Assembly (NCBI RefSeq): GCF_042693015.1
Contig: NZ_CP170544.1
Coordinates: 2,666,001-2,730,000, forward strand
Reading direction: 5' to 3'
Origin: Sphingomonas_E sp042693015
GTDB lineage: Bacteria; Pseudomonadota; Alphaproteobacteria; Sphingomonadales; Sphingomonadaceae
Length of the DNA stretch: 64,000 bases
The notes under the pieces are model-generated. The model saw only the letters and a list, made by a program, of their open reading frames with translations, searched no databases and was not told the origin of the DNA. Both the position numbers and the translations under genes were made by a program. Shown in pieces: positions 33,744-41,413 of this stretch; position 1 is the first letter of the stretch; each line of letters begins with the position of its first letter.

Positions 33744-35935
33744 GCTGCGACCCCCATCTGCTTGGCATAGAGCTGGGCATAGCGCCCGCCACTACGGACG
33801 AGTGTCTCATGACGGCCCTCCTCTGTGATCTCACCCGCCTCGACGGTCACGATCCGGTCGCACTGCCGGACGGCCGAGAGGCGATGGGCAATGATCAGGA
33901 CGGTTCGGCCGTTCGTGATTTTCTGGAGATTGCGTTGGACGATCTCTTCGCTCTCCGCATCGAGCGCCGACGTCGCCTCGTCCAGGATCAGGATCCTGGG
34001 GTTTCCGACAAGCGCGCGCGCGATCGCAATCCGCTGGCGCTGGCCACCGGAGAGGTTGGAGCCCCGCTCGTCTATGATTGTGTCATAACCTTGGGAAAGC
34101 TGAAGAATGAAATCATGAGCACCGGCCAGGGTCGCTGCAGCAATCACCGCATCCATGGAGAGCGTGGGATCGGCGAGCGCGATATTGTCGCGAACCGACC
34201 GATTGAACAGGATGTTTTCCTGCAAAACCACACCGATCTGACGACGTAGCCACGCGGGGTCGACCAACGAGAGATCGACGCCATCGACGAGCACACGGCC
34301 CTGCTCAGGCGTGTAGAGACGCTGGACCAGTTTGGTGAGGGTCGACTTGCCCGAGCCCGACGGGCCGACGATGCCGAGCACCTCGCCCGGCGCGATATCC
34401 AGTGCCATACCGCGCAGCGCTTCAGGCGCGTCGGGCCGGTAGCGGAAGCGCACTTTATCGAACTCGATCCTGCCCTTGATTTGGGGCAGGCTCGCGCGAT
34501 TGGGATTATGCTCCGGCTCGGCCGGGGTATTGAGTACGTCACCCAAACGATCGACGGAGATCCGGACCTGCTGAAAATCCTGCCACAGCTGGGAAAGCCG
34601 TAGGATAGGGGCAGCCACCCGCCCCTGCATCATATTGAAAGCTACCAGTGCGCCAACGGTCAGGTCGCCAGCGATCACGGCGCGCGCTCCAAAATAGAGG
34701 ATCGCGACAGTCGTCAGCTTCGACACTGCCTGGATGAGGTGGCTGCCCCAGTTCGACAGCGTCGCCACCGAAAAGCCGGTATTGGTATAACCGGCAAACT
34801 GCTTTTCCCATTTGTCGCGCATCTGCGGCTCGACGGCCATTGCTTTCAACGTGCCGATGCCGGTGATGCTTTCGACCAGGAAGGCCTGATTCTCGGCACC
34901 GCGACGGAATTTCTCGTCCAGCCGGCTGCGAAGCGTAGGCGTGATCATGATCGAAATAAGGGCATAGAGGGGGATGGAGAGCGCCACGATCAGCGTCAGC
35001 ATCGGGCTGTAGAGATACATCACCACGAAAAAGATGACGGTGAAGAACAGGTCGAGCACTACCGTGACCGCATTCGACGTCAGGAACTCTCGAATGCGCT
35101 CGAGTTCACGCACCCGCGCAACGCTGTCACCCACTCGCCTCGCCTCAAAATAAGAAAGCGGCAGGTTCAAGAGATGACGAAACATGGTCGCCGAAAGCTC
35201 GGCGTCGACCCGGTTGGTGCTGTGGGCGAACAACCAGTTCCGTAGCCCCGAGAGGATCGTCTCCCAGAGAAGGATGACGGTGAGGCCGATGGCAAGCACG
35301 TCAAGCGTCGACATCGAATGATGCACCAGCACCTTGTCGATCACGAGCTGGAAGAAGATGGGCGACACCAGCCCCATGAGCTGGAGGAAGAAGGATGCGA
35401 TCAGGACGTCCCGCAGAGGCTTTCGATATTTGACCAGCGCGGGAATGAACCAGCTGATATCGAACGGGCGACCTTCACCCGCTATCTGCTCACGCGAGGT
35501 CATCAGCATCACGTGACCTGAGAGGCGATCCGCAACCTCGTCCTGGGTCCAGATCTCAGGCCTCGGCGAGTCCGCCCGTTGAACGAGCGCCCGAGGCGCC
35601 TCTCCATCATCCTCAAGCTTAAGCAGGATGATGGTCTCATCATCGCGACAGCGCGCCAGCGCCGGGAGAGGCAGCTTCTGCAATTCCGACGGGCCTGCGG
35701 TACGCAACCGCGCAACGAGCCCAAGTCGCTTGGCGATTCGCGCGAGATCCTCAAATGTGTAGGCAGCATCTCCCTTGCCTCGATCGTGCGCGATCTGCTG
35801 GGGGTCCGCTGGCACGCCTAGAAATTTCGCGAGGAGGACGAAGCATGCCAACCCAGAATCGCCAGCAAGAAAAGCCACGCCGCGCTCTGCCGCGTGCAGC
35901 GTTGACGACGATGCCGCCTGGCTTGTGTCAGCCAT
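33740..35935 (-). CDS. HlyB-type ABC exporter of the type I secretion system
   Basis: About 731 residues from MADTSQAASSS (ATG 35935; ATG 35947 also possible). Order: N-terminal C39-like domain without the catalytic cysteine (GDSGLACFVLLAKFLGVPAD), as in RTX exporters that bind but do not cleave their substrate; a six-helix membrane domain (about 165-430); an ATPase domain with Walker A GPSGSGKSTLTK, signature LSGGQRQR and Walker B ILILDEATSALD. This matches LapB/HlyB transporters for unprocessed RTX proteins. It is the first gene of the locus, so the promoter must be in 35936-36401. The cargo is most likely the 4,940-residue protein downstream. Confidence 0.95.
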   Translation of the reverse strand: MADTSQAASSSTLHAAERGVAFLAGDSGLACFVLLAKFLGVPADPQQIAHDRGKGDAAYTFEDLARIAKRLGLVARLRTAGPSELQKLPLPALARCRDDETIILLKLEDDGEAPRALVQRADSPRPEIWTQDEVADRLSGHVMLMTSREQIAGEGRPFDISWFIPALVKYRKPLRDVLIASFFLQLMGLVSPIFFQLVIDKVLVHHSMSTLDVLAIGLTVILLWETILSGLRNWLFAHSTNRVDAELSATMFRHLLNLPLSYFEARRVGDSVARVRELERIREFLTSNAVTVVLDLFFTVIFFVVMYLYSPMLTLIVALSIPLYALISIMITPTLRSRLDEKFRRGAENQAFLVESITGIGTLKAMAVEPQMRDKWEKQFAGYTNTGFSVATLSNWGSHLIQAVSKLTTVAILYFGARAVIAGDLTVGALVAFNMMQGRVAAPILRLSQLWQDFQQVRISVDRLGDVLNTPAEPEHNPNRASLPQIKGRIEFDKVRFRYRPDAPEALRGMALDIAPGEVLGIVGPSGSGKSTLTKLVQRLYTPEQGRVLVDGVDLSLVDPAWLRRQIGVVLQENILFNRSVRDNIALADPTLSMDAVIAAATLAGAHDFILQLSQGYDTIIDERGSNLSGGQRQRIAIARALVGNPRILILDEATSALDAESEEIVQRNLQKITNGRTVLIIAHRLSAVRQCDRIVTVEAGEITEEGRHETLVRSGGRYAQLYAKQMGVAA

Positions 35936-36401
35936 TGGAACTAACAAGGATGGTCAGCCGACCATCGAACGCAAGTCGCTTCAAGCCACTCTCCGGGAAA
36001 GACAAGCTCCCCGGGAGGCACGCGCGCCAACAAATTCGCATACCCCCCGATAGCATGTCCTAGGTATCAACCCGACTGCGAAACAAAAGCGATTATTTCT
36101 CTATCGAAACGATAAAACAAGCTTCGTTTGAGTGATTTGGCCAAAATTGAGTGTTGCTTTTGGAGAAAGGCACAAGTCGCGTACTCAAGATGGGCGATTT
36201 AGATTGCCGGTCGCGGCTGCGACCGCTCCCTACACACCATTTCGCCTCCATATGGAGCACAGACGATTGGCTTGCCTGGTCCGAGGGTTTCACACACCGT
36301 TGTCTGTCGAGCATTTGACGAGAGATTTCGGCCGCGTCCGGTTGGAGGGAAATCATCTGGGACACAGACAGTGACGCATGCGCAGTTACCACAGCGCGCG
36401 G
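35936..36401. other. non-coding stretch upstream of the secretion operon
   Basis: About 465 bp lie between the hlyB start and the end of the island integrase. No gene is seen. It is more AT-rich than its surroundings around 36080-36180 and includes a short AAACGA / TCGTTT inverted pair near 36106-36130. The promoter of the secretion operon is expected here; no clear core elements were identified by eye. Confidence 0.5.
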
Positions 36402-37598
36402 CTAGGCCGCGCGCAACTCATCGAGATAATCCGACCACCATTGGGCCATCTCCACCCGCTCGTTCCAGTGAGCGCCTCGGTGATAGGCTGCACGAACCTT
36501 GTCTCGATCACCATGGGCGAGCGCCCTCTCGATTGCATCCGGCGACCATTTGCCAGACTCATTTAACAAGGTACTGGCCATGGCGCGAAAGCCGTGTCCT
36601 GTCATTTCGTCGCTGGCGTAGCCAAGCCGCCTCAAGCAGGCATTCATGGTGTTCTCGCTCATCGGACGTGAGCGGGTGCGGACTGACGGAAAAACATAAC
36701 CGGCCGGCCCAGTTATGCTCCGCATCTCCCTGAACAACTCAATCGATTGACACGACAGAGGAACATGATGGGGCCTCCGCATCTTCATTTTCTCCGCCGG
36801 GATCGTCCAGACGCCCGCGGATAAATCCAGCTCACTCCATTCAGCGTGGCGCAATTCGCCAGGCCGGACGAAGACGTGCGCCGCAATTTGTAGCGCCTGT
36901 TTCGTGATACCGAAGCCCTGATAGCCGTCGATCGCCCGGAGAAGTTCGCCCACGCGGCTCGCTTCAGTGACGGCGCCATAGTGCTTTACCTTGGGCGAAG
37001 CTAATGCCCCGCGCAGGTCACGAGTCGGATCGGATCCCAGTCGCGCAGTAGCGACCGCATAGCGGAACACCGCGCTGGCCAACTGCAACGTGCGACGAGC
37101 GCTCTCCAGATTGCCTTTTCGCTCGATTCGACGAACGGCTGCGAGAACATCTGCAGGCCCGATGTCTGTGATCGGCAACCGTCCGATCGATCGGGACAGC
37201 AGGCTGAGAAGATACTCACTGCGAATAACCGTTGCAGACGCCCAAGGCTTGTGACCGTCCTGCTTGCGCTTTTCACAATATTCCGCCGCCACAAGGGAGA
37301 AGGTGCAGGCGGCCATCGCTTGGGCCCGCAACCGCTCCTTCTGCTTTTCTCGAGAAGGGTCTTGGCCCGAGGCTAGCTGCTCCCTCGCCGCCTCTCGCCT
37401 TCGTCTAGCCTCACTCAAACCGACATCGGGATAGAGACCGATGCTGAGCTTTTTCTCCCTGCCATCGACTCGATATTTCAGCCGCCACAACTTTCCGCCG
37501 CTCGGCTGGATCTGAAGATACAATCCACCGCCATCTGCCAATTTGTACGCCTTCGTACGCGGCTTGGCATTCCGGACGGCCGCGTCAGTAAGTGCCAC
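36402..37598 (-). CDS. P4-type tyrosine integrase of the tRNA-Gly island
   Basis: A 398-residue site-specific recombinase. The start GTG 37598 is chosen because homologues begin at the ALTDAAVRNAKPR motif; a longer frame from 37709 would run through the GGCCCCC sites. Domains: N-terminal DUF4102 arm-binding part (LADGGGLYLQIQPSGGKLWR), a central SAM-like part, and a catalytic domain with Arg in VRPGELRHAEW, HGFRAMAST, LAHGDRDKVRAAYHR and its nucleophilic Tyr. It is transcribed away from the tRNA-Gly 3' end, about 200 bp away, the standard placement for tRNA-targeting islands. All catalytic residues appear present, so the enzyme may be active. Confidence 0.93.
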   Translation of the reverse strand: MALTDAAVRNAKPRTKAYKLADGGGLYLQIQPSGGKLWRLKYRVDGREKKLSIGLYPDVGLSEARRRREAAREQLASGQDPSREKQKERLRAQAMAACTFSLVAAEYCEKRKQDGHKPWASATVIRSEYLLSLLSRSIGRLPITDIGPADVLAAVRRIERKGNLESARRTLQLASAVFRYAVATARLGSDPTRDLRGALASPKVKHYGAVTEASRVGELLRAIDGYQGFGITKQALQIAAHVFVRPGELRHAEWSELDLSAGVWTIPAEKMKMRRPHHVPLSCQSIELFREMRSITGPAGYVFPSVRTRSRPMSENTMNACLRRLGYASDEMTGHGFRAMASTLLNESGKWSPDAIERALAHGDRDKVRAAYHRGAHWNERVEMAQWWSDYLDELRAA

Positions 37599-37633
37599 TT
37601 TCTCAAACCCTTCCAGCAGCGAACCCCCATTTT

Positions 37634-37682
37634 GGGGGCCTCGACAAATCGACCGATGGAACGAGGCCCCCAAAAGGCCCCC
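37634..37682. repeat. GGCCCCC sites near the right island end
   Basis: GGCCCCC at 37665-37671 and 37676-37682 (11-bp spacing, as at 3398 and 3409), plus one inverted copy at 37634-37640. They lie between the integrase start and tRNA-Gly, where arm-type sites are expected. Confidence 0.6.
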
Positions 37683-37789
37683 ATTTCGCCTGGCTGCGGG
37701 CAAATGCACGCGATCTCCAGCGGTCAGTTGCCGGTAAAATATCCCTGATTTCTGCGGCTTGCAAAGACGCCAGTGGACGGCGGCGGTCT

Positions 37790-37818
37790 GAGAATTGGAG
37801 CGGGTAGCGGGAATCGAA
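37790..37818. other. right attachment site within the tRNA-Gly 3' end
   Basis: It covers the CCA end, acceptor 3' strand and part of the T-arm of tRNA-Gly. It is repeated at 3313-3340 with one base missing, in direct orientation. The intact tRNA remains on this side. Confidence 0.85.
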
Positions 37819-37869
37819 CCCGCGCGTTCAGCATGGGAAGCTGACAGGCTACCATTACATCATACCCGC
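37796..37869 (-). tRNA. tRNA-Gly(CCC)
   Basis: A 74-nt gene with acceptor stem GCGGGTA/TACCCGC, an anticodon stem TCAGC/GCTGA around TTCCCAT (anticodon CCC), the T-loop GGTTCGATTCC and an encoded CCA. It is the integration target of the 34.5-kb island, whose integrase starts about 200 bp from the 3' end. Confidence 0.95.
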
Positions 37870-37908
37870 CTGTGCCCGCCGGATAGCGTGACCAAGCGCG
37901 CTTGGCAA

Positions 37909-38934
37909 TCAGGGGATAAGCAGGCTGGCGTCGCCATAGGAATAGAAGCGATAGCCGCTGGCGATGGCGTGGGCATAAGCCGCCTGCATCCGATCGCGCC
38001 CCATCAGCGCCGATACCAGCATGAACAATGTCGATTTCGGCAGATGGAAGTTGGTCATCAGCCCGTCGATCCCGCGGAAGCGGTAGCCGGGGGTGATGAA
38101 GATCGCGGTGTCGCCGTCGAAGGGGCGGATCACATTGTCCTCGCCCGCAGCGCTTTCGATCAGACGGAGCGAGGTGGTGCCGACCGCGATCACCCGGCCG
38201 CCGCCGGCGCGGACGGCATTCAGCCGATCGGCGGTGGCGGCGTCGATGCGGCCATATTCGGCGTGCATCCGGTGATCGTCGGTATCGTCGGCCTTGACCG
38301 GCAGGAAGGTGCCGGCGCCGACATGGAGCGTCAGCGTGACATGGCCGACGCCACGTGCCTCCAGCGCTTCCAGCAGGCCGGGCGTGAAGTGGAGCGCGGC
38401 GGTCGGGGCGGCGACCGCACCCGGCTCGGCCGCGAACATCGTCTGATAATCCTGCTGGTCGCGCTCGTCCGCCGCGCGCTTGCCGGCAATATAAGGCGGC
38501 AGCGGCATGCGGCCGGCGCGTTCCAGCAGCAGTTCGACAGGCTCGTCGCCTTCGAATTCCAGGAGGACAGAACCGTCATCGCCACGGCCGGCGGCAATGG
38601 CGGTGACGCCCGCGCCGAACTCCACTTGGTCGCCATCGCGCAGGCGCTTGGCGTTGCGGACGAAGGCCCGCCAGGCGCGCGGCCCTTCGCGCTTGTGGAG
38701 GGTCGCGCCGATCCGCGCCTCGCCCCGCCGCCCTTCAAGCTGGGCGGGGATGACGCGAGTATCGTTGAACACCAGAGTGTCGCCGGGACGCAGGATATCC
38801 GGCAGGTCGCGGACGACGCGATCGGCCAGCCCGGCACCATCCAGCACCAGCATCCGCGCCGCATCGCGCGGGCTGGCGGGACGCAGGGCTATCCGCTCGG
38901 GCGGAAGATCGAAATCGAACAGGTCGACGCGCAT
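37909..38934 (-). CDS. queA: S-adenosylmethionine:tRNA ribosyltransferase-isomerase
   Basis: A 341-residue enzyme that moves the ribosyl part of SAM to preQ1 at the wobble position of tRNA, making epoxyqueuosine. It starts at MRVDLFDFDLPPERIALRPA (ATG 38934); a longer in-frame extension is only a shadow of the upstream gene. Conserved blocks include DTLVFNDTRVIPAQLEG, LTLHVGAGTFLPVKADD, HRMHAEYGRIDAATADRLN and NFHLPKSTLFMLVSALMG. The cyclophilin gene stops 22 bp upstream, so it is likely the last gene of the coaD/ppi/queA run. No tgt gene is in the window. Confidence 0.96.
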   Translation of the reverse strand: MRVDLFDFDLPPERIALRPASPRDAARMLVLDGAGLADRVVRDLPDILRPGDTLVFNDTRVIPAQLEGRRGEARIGATLHKREGPRAWRAFVRNAKRLRDGDQVEFGAGVTAIAAGRGDDGSVLLEFEGDEPVELLLERAGRMPLPPYIAGKRAADERDQQDYQTMFAAEPGAVAAPTAALHFTPGLLEALEARGVGHVTLTLHVGAGTFLPVKADDTDDHRMHAEYGRIDAATADRLNAVRAGGGRVIAVGTTSLRLIESAAGEDNVIRPFDGDTAIFITPGYRFRGIDGLMTNFHLPKSTLFMLVSALMGRDRMQAAYAHAIASGYRFYSYGDASLLIP

Positions 38935-38956
38935 GCCGGTCCTTCCAGACCGCGGC

Positions 38957-39655
38957 CTATTTCTTCGGCTTTTCTTCCTTGAGATCGCCGCGAAGCACGC
39001 TTTCCACCGCCTGCTTGCCGACCTCGTCCTCGGCCGGGGCCGCGGGGGTAGCCGCCACGGCCACCGGCATCGTCGGCTCCAGCGCTTCGGTGCGGATGCG
39101 GACGATCTTCGTCGGATTGGCCGGCGGTTCGCCCTTCTCGATCGCATCGACATATTGCATGCCGGAGATCACGCGGCCGATTGCGGTATATTTGCCGTCG
39201 AGCCGCAGATTGGGCGACAGCATGATGAAGAATTGGCTGTTGGCGCTGTCCTCAGACTCCGACCGGGCCATCGACATCACGCCGCGGACGTGGGGCAGAT
39301 CGTTGAACTCGGCCTTGAGGTCCGGCAGCTCCGAACCGCCGCTGCCGTCGCCCTTGGGATCGCCGCCCTGGGCCATGAAGCCTTCGATCACGCGATGGAA
39401 GGCAAGGCCGTCATAAAAGCCCTTGTTGGCGAGCGTACGAATCCGCTCCACATTATGGGGCGCCTTGTCGGGGCGGAGCAGGATCTTGACGGTGCCGCCG
39501 GTCGACAGCTCCAGATCGAGCACGTTGGCCGGATCGATCTGCGGCGCGGGCGCAACCACCGGCGCCGCTGGCGCCGCCGGCGCGGCATCCTGCGCGATGG
39601 CGGGATGGAATGCGAACAGGCCCGAGACCGCGGCCACCAACAGCTTCAAACGCAT
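38957..39655 (-). CDS. cyclophilin-type peptidylprolyl isomerase, exported
   Basis: Starts at MRLKLLVAAVSGLFAFHPAI (ATG 39655), a clear signal peptide cleaved after AIA; a start at 39715 would mask it. The mature protein has an Ala/Pro-rich linker, then the cyclophilin domain with GFYDGLAFHRVIEGFMAQGG, GVMSMARSESEDSANSQFFI and AIGRVISGMQYVDAI. The active-site Arg is in FHRV and the Phe in QFFI. It folds proteins in the periplasm. A further ALEPTMPV linker and charged tail (EDEVGKQAVESVLRGDLKEE) follow the domain. It lies between coaD and queA, all on the minus strand. Confidence 0.93.
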   Translation of the reverse strand: MRLKLLVAAVSGLFAFHPAIAQDAAPAAPAAPVVAPAPQIDPANVLDLELSTGGTVKILLRPDKAPHNVERIRTLANKGFYDGLAFHRVIEGFMAQGGDPKGDGSGGSELPDLKAEFNDLPHVRGVMSMARSESEDSANSQFFIMLSPNLRLDGKYTAIGRVISGMQYVDAIEKGEPPANPTKIVRIRTEALEPTMPVAVAATPAAPAEDEVGKQAVESVLRGDLKEEKPKK

Positions 39656-39723
39656 CGACACTTCATCTCCCGACGGGGCGGCCCGCGCCTTTGCCCCGAA
39701 CCCCATTTCCCGCACCTGAATGA

Positions 39724-40227
39724 TCAGGCGCCCTTCACCCCGATTTCGGCCACCCGCGCCTGCACTTCAAGTGCGACGGCAGCCGGCACGAACTTGTCGA
39801 TCGCGCCGCCATAGAGCGCGATTTCCTTCACCAGCCGCGACGCGATCGGCTGCAGGCCGACGTCCGCCATCAGGAAGACCGTCTCCACCCGATCGTTGAG
39901 CTGCTGGTTCATACCCGCCATCTGATATTCATACTCGAAATCGGAGACGGCCCGCAGCCCGCGCACGATGACCCGTGCGCCTTCACGGTCGGCGAAGTCC
40001 ATCAGCAGCGAATCGAACGTCACCACCTCGATATCGCCGGGGATCGCGGCAACTTCGCGGCGGATCATCGCCAGCCGCTCCGGAATCGAAAACATCGGCG
40101 TCTTGGCCGGATTGGTGGACAGGCCGACAACCAGCCGATCAACCAGCTTGGCGCCGCGACGGATGATGTCGATATGGCCGAGCGTGACCGGATCGAACGT
40201 GCCAGGATAGACGCCGACGCGCGCCAT
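39724..40227 (-). CDS. coaD: pantetheine-phosphate adenylyltransferase
   Basis: A 167-residue enzyme of coenzyme A synthesis that transfers AMP from ATP to 4'-phosphopantetheine. MARVGVYPGTFDPVTLGHID contains the TxGH nucleotidyltransferase motif; further marks are GLSTNPAKTPMFS, RGLRAVSDFEYEYQMAGMN and the ISSxxVRE-like SRLVKEIALYGG. The start ATG 40227 overlaps the stop of the upstream polyprenyl synthase gene by one base (TGATG), so translation is coupled. Length and motifs are normal. Confidence 0.96.
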   Translation of the reverse strand: MARVGVYPGTFDPVTLGHIDIIRRGAKLVDRLVVGLSTNPAKTPMFSIPERLAMIRREVAAIPGDIEVVTFDSLLMDFADREGARVIVRGLRAVSDFEYEYQMAGMNQQLNDRVETVFLMADVGLQPIASRLVKEIALYGGAIDKFVPAAVALEVQARVAEIGVKGA

Positions 40228-41144
40228 CAACGGTCCCTTTCAATGATGTAGGCGGCAACGGCACGCAGCAGATCGGCTTCCTCGCCAAAGCTGGCGAGAT
40301 GCGCGATCGCCTGTTCGACCAGGATTTCCGCCTGCTGCCGCGCCCGATCCTGCCCGAGCAGCGAGACGAAGGTCGCCTTGCCCGCAGCGGCATCCTTGCC
40401 CACCGCCTTGCCGGTCGCCTCTGGATCACCCTCCACATCGAGGAGATCGTCAGCGATCTGGAAGGCGAGGCCGATGTCGCGCGCATAGTTGCGCAGGCGC
40501 CCCCGCCCTTCCGGCGGCACCCGGCCCATGATCGCCCCGGCTTCGAGGCAGAAGCCGATCAGCGCGCCAGTCTTGAGCTGCTGGAGCTTGGTGACGGTCG
40601 GCAGGTCGAAGCTTTCGGTTTCGGCGGCGAGGTCCATCGCCTGCCCGCCCGCCATGCCGGCCGGCCCCGCGGCGCGGGCGAGTTCGGCGACAAGCTCGAT
40701 CCGGACGAACGGATCAGAATGCGTCGCCTCTTCGGCCAGCAACTCGAACGCGATTGCGTGAAGCGAGTCACCGGCGAGCACGGCTGTCGCTTCGTCGAAC
40801 GCCTTGTGGACGGTCGGCTTGCCGCGGCGGACATCGTCATCGTCCATGCAGGGCAGATCGTCATGGACCAGCGAATAGACGTGGATGCATTCGATCGCAG
40901 TGGCGACGCGCATCGCCGCCTGGCGATCGACATGGAAAAGATCGCAGGCCGCACAGACGAGCAGCGGCCGCAGCCGCTTGCCGCCACCGATCGCGGCGTG
41001 GCGCATCGCAGCATAGAGCGAGCGCCGCGCATCATCCGGCACTTCCAGCAGCAGATCGAAGTGGCGGTCGACCTCAACCGCCACCTGCTCCATCGCCGCC
41101 CGGAGTTCGACCGGCGGAGCAATCACGCCATCATCAGCCGGCAT
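40227..41144 (-). CDS. ispA: polyprenyl (farnesyl) diphosphate synthase
   Basis: A prenyl transferase of about 305 residues that condenses isopentenyl and allylic diphosphates. The first aspartate-rich motif is HDDLPCMDDDDVRRGKPTVH with the chain-length insertion of farnesyl-type enzymes, and the second is FQIADDLLDVEGD; GGGKRLRPLL binds substrate. The start MPADDGVIAPPVEL (ATG 41144) lies within the end of xseB (11-bp overlap), a pairing that is common in proteobacteria and supports the assignment; dxs, often next, is absent here. Confidence 0.93.
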   Translation of the reverse strand: MPADDGVIAPPVELRAAMEQVAVEVDRHFDLLLEVPDDARRSLYAAMRHAAIGGGKRLRPLLVCAACDLFHVDRQAAMRVATAIECIHVYSLVHDDLPCMDDDDVRRGKPTVHKAFDEATAVLAGDSLHAIAFELLAEEATHSDPFVRIELVAELARAAGPAGMAGGQAMDLAAETESFDLPTVTKLQQLKTGALIGFCLEAGAIMGRVPPEGRGRLRNYARDIGLAFQIADDLLDVEGDPEATGKAVGKDAAAGKATFVSLLGQDRARQQAEILVEQAIAHLASFGEEADLLRAVAAYIIERDR

Positions 41145-41382
41145 CGAAGGTCGTTGCGCCCGCCGGGCGGCCGTCCGCACCCAACCCGATCTTCTCGATC
41201 CGCGCCTGCGCATCCTTGAGCCTCTTTTCGCACTGGGCGCGGAGCGCATCGCCTTCGGCATAAAGCTTGATCGAACTTTCGAGCGGCTCCTCGCCGCTTT
41301 CCAGCCGCTGCACGATCGCCTCCAACCGCTTCAGCGCGTCCTCGAACGAGAGTTCGGAAATGGTGTCTTCATCCTGCCCCAT
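41134..41382 (-). CDS. xseB: exodeoxyribonuclease VII small subunit
   Basis: 82 residues with the single-domain XseB pattern: ISELSFEDALKRLEAIVQRL, ESGEEPLESSIKLYAEGDAL. It forms exonuclease VII with XseA, which degrades single-stranded DNA. It overlaps the start of the prenyl synthase gene by 11 bp. The usual tail with a few additional residues (GLGADGRPAGATTFDAG) is not conserved. Confidence 0.95.
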   Translation of the reverse strand: MGQDEDTISELSFEDALKRLEAIVQRLESGEEPLESSIKLYAEGDALRAQCEKRLKDAQARIEKIGLGADGRPAGATTFDAG

Positions 41383-41413
41383 GCCCGGCTTGTGGCGGGC
41401 GGGAAGGCGGGGG

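Noticed and set aside
35936..36401. Small frames between hlyB and the integrase
   Set aside because: None has conserved sequence or a ribosome-binding site; treated as the promoter region.
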